A DNA stretch of 64,000 bases. It comes from Liolophura sinensis (taxonomy: Eukaryota; Mollusca; Polyplacophora; Chitonida; Chitonidae). A model generated the notes under the pieces. It saw nothing but the letters and a program-made list of their open reading frames with translations. It was not told the DNA's origin and made no database searches. Where the stretch lies: positions 93,427,805-93,491,804 of the forward strand of contig NC_088295.1 in NCBI RefSeq assembly GCF_032854445.1, written 5' to 3'. The position numbers and the translations under genes were made by a program. Positions 12,301 through 27,300 of this stretch are shown piece after piece; position 1 is the stretch's first letter, and every line of letters begins with the position of its first letter.

Positions 12301-15300
12301 TCTTTTGTTTCAGACGGTTGCTACATACAAAACGTTTGTATTGGTGAAGGTGCACCCCAGTCTAATTCAAACTGCCTAGTATGTCGACACGACAAGAACA
12401 CTACGGCATACTCCCCGTCGCCAGGTAGTACTAAATATATGTATATATTCAAATACAAAACTCGAATTAACTTTCGAAAACTAAACAGTATAATTCAAAC
12501 TTTGCCATGTTTGGCCTAGCATATGCATTTAGTGCCAAATTATGAGGATGTGTAAGGGAATAGCCTTTTGTAGGCTTAGTACATGCATAGCCTGTTTTGC
12601 AGGCCTAGGTGAACTGCTCTGGGCCTGGTTGCTCTAAAAAAGTTTTCAATTTTGTACTTGGCTCCAAAATAAACACTTGAGAGTACATTAAATGTGAACT
12701 ATATGTGCTGCTTTGGACAATTGCATTGGCTGCCCAGCAAAATCTTGGATAAAGTCTTAAACATAAAATATAACATAAAACCTGTATGAGCTAATAGACT
12801 TTCGAACAACTTGGCCTGGAACTGTGAGAGTATATCTGTAGGATACCTGGAACTGTGTCTGAAGGTACGAACTGTTACTCGCTACTTTGTGCATGTGTAG
12901 AGTTACTGAATGGCTACGTTTCTCTGAATAGCGGAACACTGAGGCAATCAGGAGAAAACATTAGTGTGAGGTTTAGTACAGTATTATGTGTGGGGCTTTG
13001 TGCGAAAAATAAGGTATTGGCCACAGAACTGCAGTTATCGTTGTATTTCAGATCATTGCTTTATAAATGGAGCATGTTACGATCGTGGTCAGCAGTTGGT
13101 CGGAGATACTTGCCAGGGATGTGACCCGGATGTAAGCCTGTACAGCTTCTCAGTACTGCGTAAGTCAGCATATTTTGACACACGTGCGCATATCGGAATG
13201 TCAGAACACTGTGAAACTCCATTATTACACGTGTACATATCGGAGTGTCAGCACACTGTAAAACTCCATTATTACACGTGTACATATCGGAGTGTCAGCA
13301 CACTGTAAAACTCCATTATTACATGTGTACATATCGGAGTGTCAGCACACTGTAAAACTCCATTATTACACGTGTACATATCGGAATGTCAGCACACTGT
13401 GAAACTCCACTAGTACACGTGGACATCTCGGAATGTTATTTATTGTGCTGCTGGGAATGATTTTTCAAAACAGTTATACGTCATCGTTTGACAAGGAACT
13501 AGAATGTTTGTCAACCTTTTAAAGGGAAGGAGTGGGGGGAGGGGGGGGGGGGGGGGAGCGGGCTCCTTGTCCGAGTGATTAGCGTGCCAGCACGGCGCAG
13601 TAACTTTGGAGCCTCTCACAGAAAGCGGTCGCTGTGAGTTGAAGTCTAAACATTTTAGCTTTTCTTCCCATATATCAAAATGATTGCTGAAGCTGTTCCT
13701 TTGCGTATGATTGCAAGTCAAGGTTGTATAAGGTGAAAAGAAAAGTAACAGAATGAGTTTCACATCACTCACACCCAGTTTTACGTATATGGCCCATGAA
13801 ACCAAAGCAGAAATTAAGCATCTATTTGCGCTTTATTCGGTTAAAAACACATTTAACTTATCCGACATGTTTTTTATCATCAAAATACGTACGGATCAGC
13901 GTACGCTTATCACCAACTAAAAATTGCTTTAAACTCGAAAGCCACTTTAGACATTTTACATAGAAGCCGGATGCGGTTTATCGCGCGCGAATGGTACCGT
14001 TCTCGTGCTGCGGACCGTCCTCGTCCCCTCGTCGTGCGGTCCGCAGATCTTGTCCGGGTGGAAAATACACGATAAAATGCCATGTTATCTTAACAGTGGG
14101 TATAGAGCTGCGGTATTCTGCATGATCAGACATAAATACAGCCCATGGTGTGTCAGACAAACACCTACATATGAACAGCTGCAGGAAAAGTGTTGTCCAT
14201 TCTTTAAGTATTTAGTGTTAGAAAAATAGTATACACTCCATAAACATATAATACTGTTTATGCAAATGAAAAGCTGCCAATGTTTCATAACCCGGCTTGT
14301 GTTAGCAAAAACGTCAAATGAAAAGAGGTAATACTCTATAACCACGCAGTGCGGTTAGAAAAGGTTGAGAAGGAGAAGTGGTAACGCCCCATAAACATGT
14401 ATGCTGCGACTGCTCATTTACCCTTCTCTGTTTTTCAGCTAACATGTGCAGGATTAATAACATGTGCTACACCCCAGGTCAACGAATGGGAGGCTCGTGT
14501 CTGGGCTGCGATCCCCTTGTAAGCCGGGATTCCCTCTCACCACTATGTGAGTCTTACTTTTTTTTTGCCATTCTTTATGTTTGAACATGCCGGTGAACAT
14601 GTGGATTTGTATCTTACGGTTTGTATGCATGTGTAGAGTATCGCGGGTGTCTGCATACCTGTACACAGTTCTGTCAGATCGGGGAAGGGCTGGGAGCCTC
14701 CGTGACTTAGTTGATTAACCCGCTAGCGCAGCATAATGGCCCAGGAGCCTCTCACCCATGTGGTCGCTGTGAGGCCTAGTCCAGCTCATGCTGGCTTCCT
14801 CTCCGGCCGCACGTGGGAAGGTCTGACAGCAAGATCGTGGGTTTCCCTCGGGCTCTGTTCGGTTTCCTCCCACTGTCGTGTTGGCTGCGGTCGTATAAGT
14901 GAAATATTCGTGAGCACACCAGCACCAATCAAATAAATAAACGAGGAGGGACATCGCCCTGCTCGTGTCTGTTAGTGCATCATAGGCGATGCCCAAAGCC
15001 ACAGCCCAGAGTCATGCCTGTCTTGTAATCAGTACTTACAGAGCAATGCTCATTTTCTACTCTCTGTGTCTGATCGCTGTGAGTTCAAGTCCAATCCAAG
15101 CTGGATTCCCCTCCGGTCATACATGGGCAGGTATGGTAGCAGCATGCAGAGTGTCGTGAGTTTCTCCCGGGCTCTGTTCCGATCGTATAAGTGAAACATT
15201 CTTGAGTATGTCGTAAAACACCAATCAAATATATAAATATTCAAAGTACCTGTGCACAAGACTGTCAGTGAGACTTCAACACTATTAGTGCCGGAAAGAA

Positions 15301-18300
15301 TGTCTCGGCAAAAGAATGTCTGTGCAAATCTATACAGGTGTCAGAAGAGGTCTATGCACAGAAATGTCAGAGCCCAAATGAGAGTAGCCTATCTGTTGTG
15401 CCATATCTGTGTACTCCGTAATTGTAGAAAAGAGCCTGCAGGTACAGGCCTGAACACAACCCCGTCAGTGCCAGAACAGCTACACCGTCAGTTCAACAAC
15501 AGCCATGCATAAGCCCGTCTTTTTCGGTTGCGAAACGGACTTGCCGTGTGCGGCTTTGTAAGTGTTTCGCAGGACTGAATGGGGCATGTCGGGCCATAAC
15601 ATTGCCAATGCCGAACGGGCAGGCCTATGCATAATAACGGCTGAAATTCGTACTCTCAAAGAACAAATAGTTGAGTGATGTTAGGATATTCCAGAATTCT
15701 GTTATTGAAGGAGATTGTTCTGTTAAAATTGCACATATTTTCTGTTAATTCAACGTAAGTCTTGTATTAGACCAAAAGATACTATGTTTGATGTGACACA
15801 GTTTTGTGTTATGACAACAGAATGCATTTTTACATCACTCAGACAACAGGCTTTCTGTTATAATTAACATATTGTTTTCTTGTGTAACAGCCATTGGTGC
15901 TATAATTCAGGTAGTATGTTGTCGCTTGCAACGTGAGTATTACAATGTTGGGTAAGTGTTATCAGACGTTACAAAGATACATGTAACGCGTGTATTGCAG
16001 TGTTGGATAAGTGTTATCAGGCGCTACAAAGACGCATATAAGGCGAGTATTGCAGTGTTGGGTATGTGTTATCAGGGGTTACAAGGATACCTGTAACGTG
16101 AGTATTGCAGTGTTGGGTAAGCGTTATCGGGCGTTACAAGGATACCTGCAACGTGAGTATTGCCGTGTTGGGTAAGTGTTATCAGGCGTTACAAGGATAC
16201 CTGTAACGTGAGTATTGCAGTGTTGGATAAGTGTTATCAGGCGTTACAAGGATACCTATAACGTGAGTATTGCAGTGTTGGGTAAGTGTTATCAGGCGTT
16301 AGAAGGATACCTGTAACGTGAGTATTGCAGTGTTGGGTAAGTGTTATCAGGCGTTACAAGGATACCTATAACGTGAGTATTGCAGTGTTGGGTAAGTGTT
16401 ATCAGGCGTTACAAGGATACCTATAACGTGAGTATTGCAGTGTTGGGTAAGCGTTATCAGGCGTTACAAAGATGCATATAACGCGAGTATTGCAGTGTTG
16501 GATAAGTTTTATCAAGCGTTACAAAGATGCATATAACGTGAGTCTTGCAGTGTTGGGTATGTGTTATCAGGCGTTACAAGGATACTTGTAACGTGAACAT
16601 TTCTCAGAGCGGGAAAACAGAAATCGAATGAAGTACGTGTTACTCGTAATAGGTTGTTTCACAACCAGTGATTTTTAGCTATGATGTGTAGTCATTTATA
16701 TGGCTAACGGGACAAACAGAACTGTCATAGTGTGACACCTGCTGTCTCTTATCTGTTCCAGCTGGTTGTTATATCAATGGCCGATGCTATGGCGAGGGTG
16801 AGGTTAGTCCCACCAACCCCTGTCGTCGCTGTGAAGGAGGGGAGACCCGTACGAACTTCACGACCAACGGTAAGCTAGTCACGTTAGCGATCGACGACTG
16901 TGCGTCCACATGATAAACATGTGAAATAAATGTGCCTTAAGTGAGCATCCCTAGTGCCTGGAGTGCAATCCATGTGCCTGGAGTGCATTTCCAGTGCCTG
17001 GAGTGCAATTCCAGTGCCTAAAGTGCAACCCCAGTGCCTAAAGTGCAACCCCAGTGCCTGGAGTGCATTCCCAATGCCTCGAGTGTAATCCCTGTGCCTC
17101 GAGTGCTATCCATGTGCCTGGAGTGCATCTATACGCAATCCAGAACAGACTGCCCTATGTCCAGCTCCACACAGATATCGCCTGTTCAGTTATTGGCCTA
17201 GAGCCAAATATAGAGATGTAGCCTGTAAATGCTTTGTGTCACGCGGTCGTGAGCAGTTAATGAACTAAGGTGGATAACATGGGCGGACAGGGTGCTTAAC
17301 ATGAGTTGGTAGGGTGGTTAATATGGGTGGGCAGGTTTGCTAACACGGGTTGGCAGGGTGGTTAACATGGGTGGGTAGGGTGGTTAACACGGGTGGGCAG
17401 GGTGGTTAACATGGGTAGGTAGGGTGTTAACACGGATGGACAGGGTGTTAACATAGGTGTCCAGGGCGGTTAACATGGGCGGGTAGGATGGTTAACATGG
17501 GCTGTTTCGGGAGCTAACATGGGTAGACAACGTGGTTAACATGGGTGGGCATAATGATTAACATGGATGGGCAGCGTGGTTAACATGGGTAGACAAGATG
17601 GTTAATATGGGTGGTCAACGTGGTTAAAATGGGTAGGCAGGATGGTTAATATGGGTGGGCAGCGTGGTTAACATAGATAGGCATTGTGGTTAACATAGGC
17701 GGGCAACTTTGTTAATATGGGTAGGCAGCATGGTTAATATGGGTAAGCCGGATAGTTAACAGGGGTGGGCGGGGTGGTTAACATGGATGGATAGATTGGC
17801 TAACACGGTAGGGCAGGGTGTTACCATGGGTCGACAGGGTGGTTAACATGGGTGGGCAGGGTGGTTAACATAGGTGGGCAGGGTGGCTAACATGTGTGTA
17901 TTGGGTGGTTAACACGGGTTGGTTGGGTCGTTAACATGGGTGGACAGGCTGGCAAACATGGGCGGGCAGGGTGGTTAACACCGGTTGGCAGGGAGGGTAG
18001 CGTGGGTGGGCAGGGTGGTTAACATGGGTGGACAGGGTGGTTAACATGAACAGAAAGGGTGGTTGACATGCACACAAAGGTTGGTAGACATGCAAAAGAA
18101 AGGGTGGTGATTACATTTATTTATTTGATTGGTGTTTTACGCCGTACTCAAGAATATTCCACTTATATGACGGGGGCCAGCATTATGGTGGGAGGAAACC
18201 GGGCCCAGCCCCGTGGAAACCGACGACCATCCGCAGTTTGCTGCCAGAGGTGGTGATATTAAATGGAAAGAGTGATTAATATGGGTAGATAGAATCAGTG

Positions 18301-21300
18301 TGTTGCAGAAATCCTTGTATGACTCTGGGGACCTTTTCTTTCAGTGGGATGCTTCATTAATGGTCAGTGTGTTGCCGAACTTTCCCCCAACCCGCTTGGA
18401 GATTGCCGAGTCTGTCAAAATGCTGTAGATGATGATGACTATTCTCCTCCACCGGGTAACACTGTAAAACTTTACGATTCTGACTGTTTAGAAAAAAGTT
18501 GTGAGGAAGTTACAATCATCATGCTGCAAAGCACTCTCACATTATACTGCATATTTATATGCTGTACTCCGCACCATATTATTCTACACGGTGTATTTTT
18601 ACAGTTACGGGAGTATTGTTTTGCCTTAACCTTGATATGTAATAATATTTCCCTTTGTTCTGATTGTTAAGTAACTGCACTTCTACAACTTTATTAGAGC
18701 TTAAAATTACAAAGGTACTGAAGTTTAAAGTATATTCTTTCCCCAAATCTTTTTGAAGATAACTATTTATACACGTTCTTAGAGTATATAACACGTACAC
18801 AGATCTGTTTACATTTTACAGGATATTGCTACATTGGTGGCCGATGCTACGCTCGCTTACAGCAGGAATCAGTTGGGTCGTGTCTGGCCTGTGTGCCAGA
18901 AGTCAGCCAGTTCGAGTTTTCAATTCTCCGTAAGTTGACTCCATAACCTGCCAAACGTGCCACATCGTGTCACAACCTGCCACAACCTGCGTCACGACCG
19001 GCCATACCACCTGCCACACAACCTGTCATAACCTGCCATAAGCTGTCACAACCTCCCATAAACTGTCACAACCTGCCATAACCTGCCGCAACCTGCCACA
19101 CAGCGTGCCACAACCTGCCTCAAACTGCCAAAACCTGCCACACAGCCTGCCGCATCCTGTCACAACCTGCCACACAACATGCCACAATCGGCGACAACCG
19201 GCCATAAACTGCCACAACCTCCCACAACCTCCAACACAATCTGCCATAGCCTGCCACACAACTTACATGGCTTACTTTCCTTACTGTTCTCATTTCTAAC
19301 ATTGGATTGTATGAAATCCGTATTTGCTAATCTTTATGCGAATCATTGCTGACATCATCCTGGTGCAGTTCTTTGATGATATGGCATTATGAGGACTGAA
19401 AATAACTTTCGCTAATCCTGTAAGCATACATACCTAGTAGGTCACGCGATGCAATCCAGCTCTTTGGAAATTTACGGCGCATTGAAATCATTAGGTATTA
19501 GCCTCCGGGAGGTTTTCTCCGCTCCTACCCGTCATATGAATGGAAAAACGGTGTTAAATGTTAATGAAAAGACTAAATTGACTATACACAGCCGCGATCT
19601 CATGCCTCACTCTTGATCGAAAGTATGTCATATGTGGCTAGTTGTGGCAAATGCATAAGGTCAAACAGGCGCATATTCTTCCGACTGACGTCAAAAATGC
19701 CAGAAATGCAACTAGTTCATCACACCCACGATGGGATCAATTCTAACCCCACGGCAACAAAGGGCTGTTCCCACAAAACCTTACTTTTTCGTCGGACAAC
19801 TTCATATAAAGCAATTCATATTTGGCATGAAAAAAAATTATAATACCTTTTCAAATCTTTTCCAGCAAACAGATGTTACGTGAGTGGCCAGTGCTATTTT
19901 TCAGGCTTCAGACCACCGTTTTCACCATGCTTGGAATGTATCCCGACAATCAGCCAGGATATACTTTCCCCTTCCAGTAAGTCTTTTTACATTTTTTTAT
20001 ATACCATTTGGGTACCTGCATCAATCTACATGTAATTACAGGGGTGAATATCTATCGGCGCCTGTTGCTTATACAGATCGGAGGAGATTCGCCTAAAATA
20101 TCCAAAGTTTACTTTCGCTATAAGGTCAGAAAAATTTGATAGGAACAGTTGAAAACCCTTTCAATGTATATAGATTTTGCCATTGCTGTGAATGTGGAGC
20201 AAAGGTTCTGTTAAGCTTACGGACAGTGGACGTGTTGAGCAAAGGTTCTGCCAAGCTTACCGACAGTGGTCGTGTTGAGCAAAGGTTCTGCCAAGCTTAC
20301 CGACAGTGGTCCTGTTGAGCAAAGGTTCTGCCAAGCTTACCGACAGTGGTCGTGTTGAACAAAGGTTCTGTTAAGCTTACGGACAGTGGACGTGTTGAGC
20401 AAAGGTTCTGCCAAGCTTACCGACAGTGGTCCTGTTGAGCAAAGGTTCTGCCAAGCTTACCGACAGTGGTCGTGTTGAACAAAGGTTCTGCCAAGCTTAC
20501 CGACAGTGGTCGTGTTGAACAAAGGTTCTGTTAAGCTTACGGACAGTGGACGTGTTGGGCAAAAGATCTGCCAATCTTTCCGACAGTGAATGTGTAAGCT
20601 GTAAGACAGTAAGCTTACGCAGCGCGGATATTTTCAACAAACGTTTTGCCAATCTTACCCAGCAAAGATATGTTGAGCACACGTTCCGCTAAGCTTACCC
20701 ACCGAAGATGTGTTGAGCAAACCTTCTGTCAAGCTTACTCAGCGCTGACCTGTTGAGCAACGTGCTGCTAAGCTTACTCAGCGCTGATGTGTTGAACAAA
20801 TGTTCTACTAAGCTTACCCAGCGCAGATGTGCAGAACAAAATTTCTGCTACGGTAACCCCCCGGAGATGTGTTAATCAAACGTTCTGCCAGGGTTACTCC
20901 GCGGAGATGTACTGAACAAATGTTCTGCCAAGCTTACCCAGCCCAGATGTCTTCAGCAAATGTTCTGCTAAGCTTACCCGGCGCAGTGATACTGAACGAA
21001 CGTTCAGCTAAAGTTACCCCTCGCAGATGCACTCAGCAAGGCTTACCCAGCATAGATATATTAAACGCACGTTCGCCTAAGGTAACCCGCTGAAAATATG
21101 GTGAGCAACCATTCAGTCAAGGTTACCCAGCGCAGATGTATTGAACAAACGTTCTGACAAGTTTGCCCAGAGCAGAAGTGTTGAACAAACGTTTTGCTAA
21201 GGCTACTCACCGAAGATGTGTTGAGCAAACGTTCTGCTAAGCTTACCCATAGCGGATGCACTGAGCAAATGTCATGTTAAGCTTATCGACGCTAAAGAGA

Positions 21301-24300
21301 CCTATCCAATACACATATAATTACTTTTCTAGTCTTTAACTATGGTTAAATAAATTAAGCATGACTTCATGAATAATCGACACAAATAAAAGATTTGCAC
21401 TATTTGTTTGTTGCAGTTGGTTGCTTTATAAACGGCGAATGTTATGCTGAGGGCACTACGGGACCTCAACACTGCCTTCAGTGTAGGAGGGCAGATGATC
21501 CCACCGACTGGACAGTTACAGGTAAGTTTTCTGCGGCCTTATTTACTTGTTGCACGGCGTACGTCATTCTATTGGGACTTCAGGTCCTCTGCCTTCCCTG
21601 TGGCATAGCAGATAATCGTGCCAACTGAATGGTAATTGGTACGTTTTCACCTAGATCCTTTATAAACGACGTATGTTGTGTTGATGATACTGCGAGTCCT
21701 CTTCCCTGGCGTCCCTGCGGTGTAGCAGGTAATCGTGCCAACTGAAAAGTAATGGGTAAGTTTTCACCTGGATGCTTTATAAACGACGTATGTTATGTTG
21801 ATAAAAAGAAACATGGCTTCCGTATAAGAGGGGAGATAATTCTGGTCATGGGAAGCTACAGGTAAGTGTAGGTTAGCAGAGACATACATCCCTTAATTAC
21901 ATCACATTAATTTCCTTTTATGAACGGCCTAATGATTCCTGTGTGTCAACATTCTGTCCCTTAACGATCGTGTGGCTTGTGTGTGTCAACACTGTGTCCC
22001 TCAACGATCGTTGAGATTGTGTGTGTCAAGATTCTGACCTTCTACGTTCGCATGGAGTGTGTGTCATTATGCCGCCATTCTATCGTCCAATCTTGCGTGT
22101 GTCAAAAGTCTACGATCGTCAACCTTGTATGTATTAACATTCTGTTCTTCTACGGTCGCATGGAGTGTGTGTTAATATGCCGTCTTTCTACGATCGTATA
22201 GATTGTGTGTGCCAAGATTCTGTTCTTCTACGGTGGCATGGAGTGTGTGTGTTAATATGCCGTCTTTCTATGATCGTATAGATTGTGTGTGTCAAGATTC
22301 TGTTCTTTTACGGTGGCATGGAGCGTGTGTTAATATGCCGTCTTTCTACGATCGTATAGATCGTGTGTGTCAAGATTCTGTTCTTCTACGGTCGCATGGA
22401 GTGTGTGTGTTAATATGCCGTCTTTCTATGATCGTATAGATTGTGTGTGTCAAGATTCTGTTCTTTTACGGTCGCATGGAGTGTGTGTCAATATGCCGTC
22501 TTTCTACGATCGTATAGATCGTGTGTGTCAAGATTCTGTTCTTCTACGGTCGCATGGAGTGTGTGTCAATATGCCGTCTTTCTACGATTGTATAGATCGT
22601 GTGTGTCAAGATTCTGTTCTTCTACGGTCGCATGGAGTGTGTGTTAATATGCCGTCTTTCTACGATCGTATAGATTGTGTGTGTCAAGATACTGTTCTTC
22701 TACGGTGGCATGGAGCGTGTGTCAATATGCCGTCTTTCTACGATCGTATAGATTGTGTATGTCAACGTTTTTGTCCTTCTACGATGCTGTACGTCAAACT
22801 TGTGTGTGTCAACATTCTGACCATCTATAATCCCTTGGAGTTTGTGTGTTAATATGCCGTCTTTCTACGATTGTATGGATTGTGTGTGTCACCATTCTGT
22901 CCTTCTGTGATCATCAAGCTTGTGTGTGTCAACATTCTGTCCTTCTATGATCGTCAAGCTTCTGTGTGGCATCATTCTGTCCTTCTATGATCTCCTGGAA
23001 AAGATCGTTGTCATTATGCTGTACTTCTACGATCGTCCAGCTTGTGTGCGTCAATATGCTCCATCCGCAAACCCCATCCACACTGCAGCGGGATGTGTTA
23101 ACAAATCAACAAACAAGTGCCTTTGCTGTTATTGCTTTTAAACCAGATATGCGGGGATAAGATAGTTGACACAATAAAAAGGAGAACAATTAAATCTTAT
23201 CATTTCTCTTCAGCTGGCTGTTATGTGGACGGCATTTGTTACAGCGAAAATCAGGTCAGCGCCATTGCGCCATGTCGACGATGCGATGAATCTCAGAACC
23301 GAACTCAGCTGACGACTACAGGTGAGTTATTCCTATTAAATGCATTTTTATGGAAGCCGGACACGGCCTTCATCCCCGAGCGAAAAGCCAATGTCACGAT
23401 GGTCTTACTCGGTTTCTATACAATGTAAATGAGTGAGAACGTCCAGGTACCAAGATGAACATTGTGTCCATTTAAAATGCACACGGAATTATATGAATAT
23501 GTAAAAAGCATTTATATCAAAAATATCCGTTTTCCTCCAGGGTTGTTAAGTAGACATTTGGGCAGCTGTACCCTTAAAACAAATTTTCTCTTTTCTGCAA
23601 ATTTCGAAGAATTTGAAAATTCGGAACCTGAAATGTGTAACGAGAGATGGGTATACGTTTGTACGTATTAATGATAATGATAAAAACATGGTAAAACGTA
23701 ATAACGTATAAAGGCGATAAACAGTAGTGTGAAACGAAAGTAACAGTACAAGAATCAGACAAAAAATAAAGCAGGAAAAGCTCATAACAACAGACAATGT
23801 AAATGAACGAACATGATTCGTCTAGTGGCTCGTTGTATTTATTATATCTTTTGAGTGATACATGCTTTATTGTAATGAACTTCTTTTTTATCGTTTCTAC
23901 GAGTCTGAGTGCAGCGATATTGTACACAAATCAAACACAAATCAACAGTGAAAAAAGAACTGAGCAACAGGGATACCATACAGAAACCATATACAAATAA
24001 AAGATAACAAAGAACTTAGAAGCAGGGAAACCATTCACACAATAACTACAAATCAACGGTAACAAAGAACTGAGCAGCAGGGAAACCATACACACACAAA
24101 TACAAATCAACGCAAACAAAGAAATGAGCATCAGGGCAACATACCCACACTAAATACAAATCAACAGTAACAAAGAACTGAGCAGCAGGGATACCGTGCA
24201 CACACCAATACAAATCTGTGGTACTGAGCTGAACAGCAGGGATACCGTGCACACACCAAATACAAATCTGTGGAACAGAGCTGAACAGCAGGGATACCGT

Positions 24301-27300
24301 GCACACACAAATACAAATCTGTGGAACAGAGCTGAACAGCAGGGATACCGTGCACACACCAAATGCACATCTGTAGTAAAGAGCTGAGCAGCAGGGATAC
24401 CGTGCACAGACCAAATACAAATCTGTGGTACAGAGCTTAACAGCAGCCATATTATACACTAATACAGGTCTGTGGTAAAGAACTGAACGCGATATAATGA
24501 TGAACTGAACAGAAGTAATATATACAAGTTTCTGGAAAAGAACTAAGAAGTAGCGATATATACAAATCTATAGCAAAGAACTGGGCAGTAGCGATATATA
24601 CAAATCTATGGTGAAGAACTGGGCAGTGGCGATATATACATATATGTTGAAGAACTGGGCAGTAGCGACATATACAAATTTATAGCAAAGAACTGGGCAG
24701 TAGCGATATATACAAATCTATAGCAAAGAACTGGGCAGTAGCGATATATACAAATCTATGGTGAAGAACTGGGCAGTGGCGATATATACATATATGGTGA
24801 AAAACTGAGCAGTACCGATGTGTTCATATCTATGTTGAAACACTTGGCAGTAGCGATATATACAAATTTAGTGTCAAGAAATTAACACTATGGATACACA
24901 CAAATGTATGGTAAAGCACCGAGCACTAACGATATCATACACAACGCAAACACCTACCTATGGGGACGCCATGAGCAGCCAACTGTTTTCTTTTGATCAA
25001 AGCTCTGGTCCTGTGGAGACAAGTAAAACAACTGATTGAATACTTACATTCAACTCTGATCAGCTCTTACCATTTCTCTGACAAATCATCCAGGAAATCT
25101 AGATCGGTCTTTCAACATCATGTTTTCGACATATTTGATTTCAGAGGGGTGTTACATCAACAATCAGTGTGTACCAGAACTTGCCCCCAGCCCAGAAGGA
25201 GACTGTCGAATCTGTCGTGGTGGTATTGACAGAAATGCATATTCACCCAGAGCAGGTAAAACGGTAAACCCGTGTAAATGCCAACCTACAGACCAAGCTA
25301 TTGGATCATAGCTGACGTATTCCGCTAAGTCTTTCTCTCACGTGCTCTTGTATTTTAACTTATGCCATTCTTCAGCCATAAACCATAAACATTCTTTTGC
25401 TGTTTTTCAACTGTAAATCTGTGACAAATTAAAATAAGGATAACTTCGAAGTTACATCAAGCTCTATGTATTAGTCATTGGAATATGAGTCGATCCCTGA
25501 AAGATGGTGCCTCATACTGAAATATGCTCTCACAAGGTTAACACCTTTGTATTGAAAAATTTCCACCCAGACGTTCAAGGATAGCGATATTTTCTCTTTG
25601 ACAACATTAAGGATACACTTTGTACATAAACTGTTTTCTTTCACAGGTTTTTGCTTCATAAACAATGCTTGCTTCAGTGCGAACACTGCAATCGGTCGAT
25701 TTTGTAGAGGATGTAATCCGATGACGGACCTATACAAACAGTCAACTCTGCGTAAGATACTCTAAATACTGTATCATTGTTATTTGTTTAATGCGCCGTT
25801 CTTAAGAATATTTTACTTATATTACGTGGGCCAGTACTGTGGTGGGAGGAAACCGAGCAGAGCCGTAGATTGCTGATATACTTTCCCCTCGGAGAGGGCA
25901 AGGAAGCCAACATGAGCTGGGCTTGAACTCACAGCAACTGCATTGGTGATGTGCTCCTAGGTCATTACCCAGCTCGGTAACCGAAGACCCCTGGTTCATT
26001 GCAAAGCTAGAATTAATTTTATTTAGCAAGTTTTGGCCAGGCATACACAATACTGGATTTTGTGTTACTTCGTTAAGCCCATAAAACAACTGTATCAAAC
26101 AGGAAATGTCTCCCTAAACGGCGATTTTTTGGTTTGGCAACATCTTAAAAATCATTAGATATGCTTGATCTGGGATAGTTTATCGGTGCATGCATCCGAA
26201 TGCATACATAACTTTACACAGTCACAGGAACTTTGCATGCTCTACCGTACAGTATAGTTAACTGTGTCTACCAGTCTGCTGTGCCATACAGGATAGCTAA
26301 CTGTATCTGCTGTACGGGATGGGATAGCTAACTATATCTGCTGTACCGTAGGGGATAGCTAAATGTATCTACCAGTTAACTGTGCCGTACAGGATAGCTA
26401 ACTATATCTGCTGTGCCGTAGGGGATAGCTAACTGTATCTACCAGTCTACTGTGCCGCACAGGACAGCTAACTATATCTGTTGTACCGGATGGGATAGCT
26501 AACTATATCTACCAGTTTACTGTGTCGTACAGGATAGCTAACTATATCTGCTATACGTTAAGGGATAGCTAACTGTATCTACCAGTCTACTGTGCCGCAC
26601 AGGATAGCTAACTATATCTGCTATACGTTAAGGGATAGCTAACTGTATCTACCAGTCTACTGTGCCGCACAGGATAGCTAGCTATACCCGGTGTACCGTA
26701 TGGGATAGCTAACTACTTGTATATCTACAGTGCTGTACAGGATAGCTAACTATATCTGCTGTACCGTAGGGGATAGCTAACTGTATCTATCAGTCTACCG
26801 TGCCGTACGGGATAGCTAACTATATCTACTGTACCGTAGAGGATATCTATATCCACTGTACCGCACAATATAACTAACTATATCTACTGTACCGTTCACG
26901 ATAACTAACTGTATCTACTGTACCGTTCACGATAACTAACTGTATCTACTGTACCGTTCACGATAACTAACTGTATCTACTGTACCGTTCACGATAACTA
27001 ACTGTATCTACTGTACCGTTCACGATAACTAACTGTATCTACTGTGCCGTTCACGATAACTAACTGTATCTACTGTGCCGTTCACGATAACTAACTGTAT
27101 CTACTGTACCGTTCACGATAACTAACTGTATCTACTGTACCGTTCACGATAACTAACTGTATCTACTGTACCGTTCACGATAACTAACTGTATCTACTGT
27201 ACCGTTCACGATAACTAACTGTATCTACTGTACCGAATAGGAAATCTTACTTTATATATTGTACAGTACAGAAAATCTAATTTTACATCCTCTGCCGTAA

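Noticed and set aside
14700-14790. A functional tRNA gene
   Set aside because: A- and B-box-like motifs belong to the SINE head; no cloverleaf or acceptor stem could be formed.
15940-16600. CRISPR-like array of regularly spaced repeats
   Set aside because: Units are contiguous with no unique spacers, and the context is a eukaryotic intron. The same applies to the other arrays.
21648-21861. Additional coding modules after module 10
   Set aside because: Stops and frameshifts occur, and only the last copy keeps a donor; treated as pseudo-exons.
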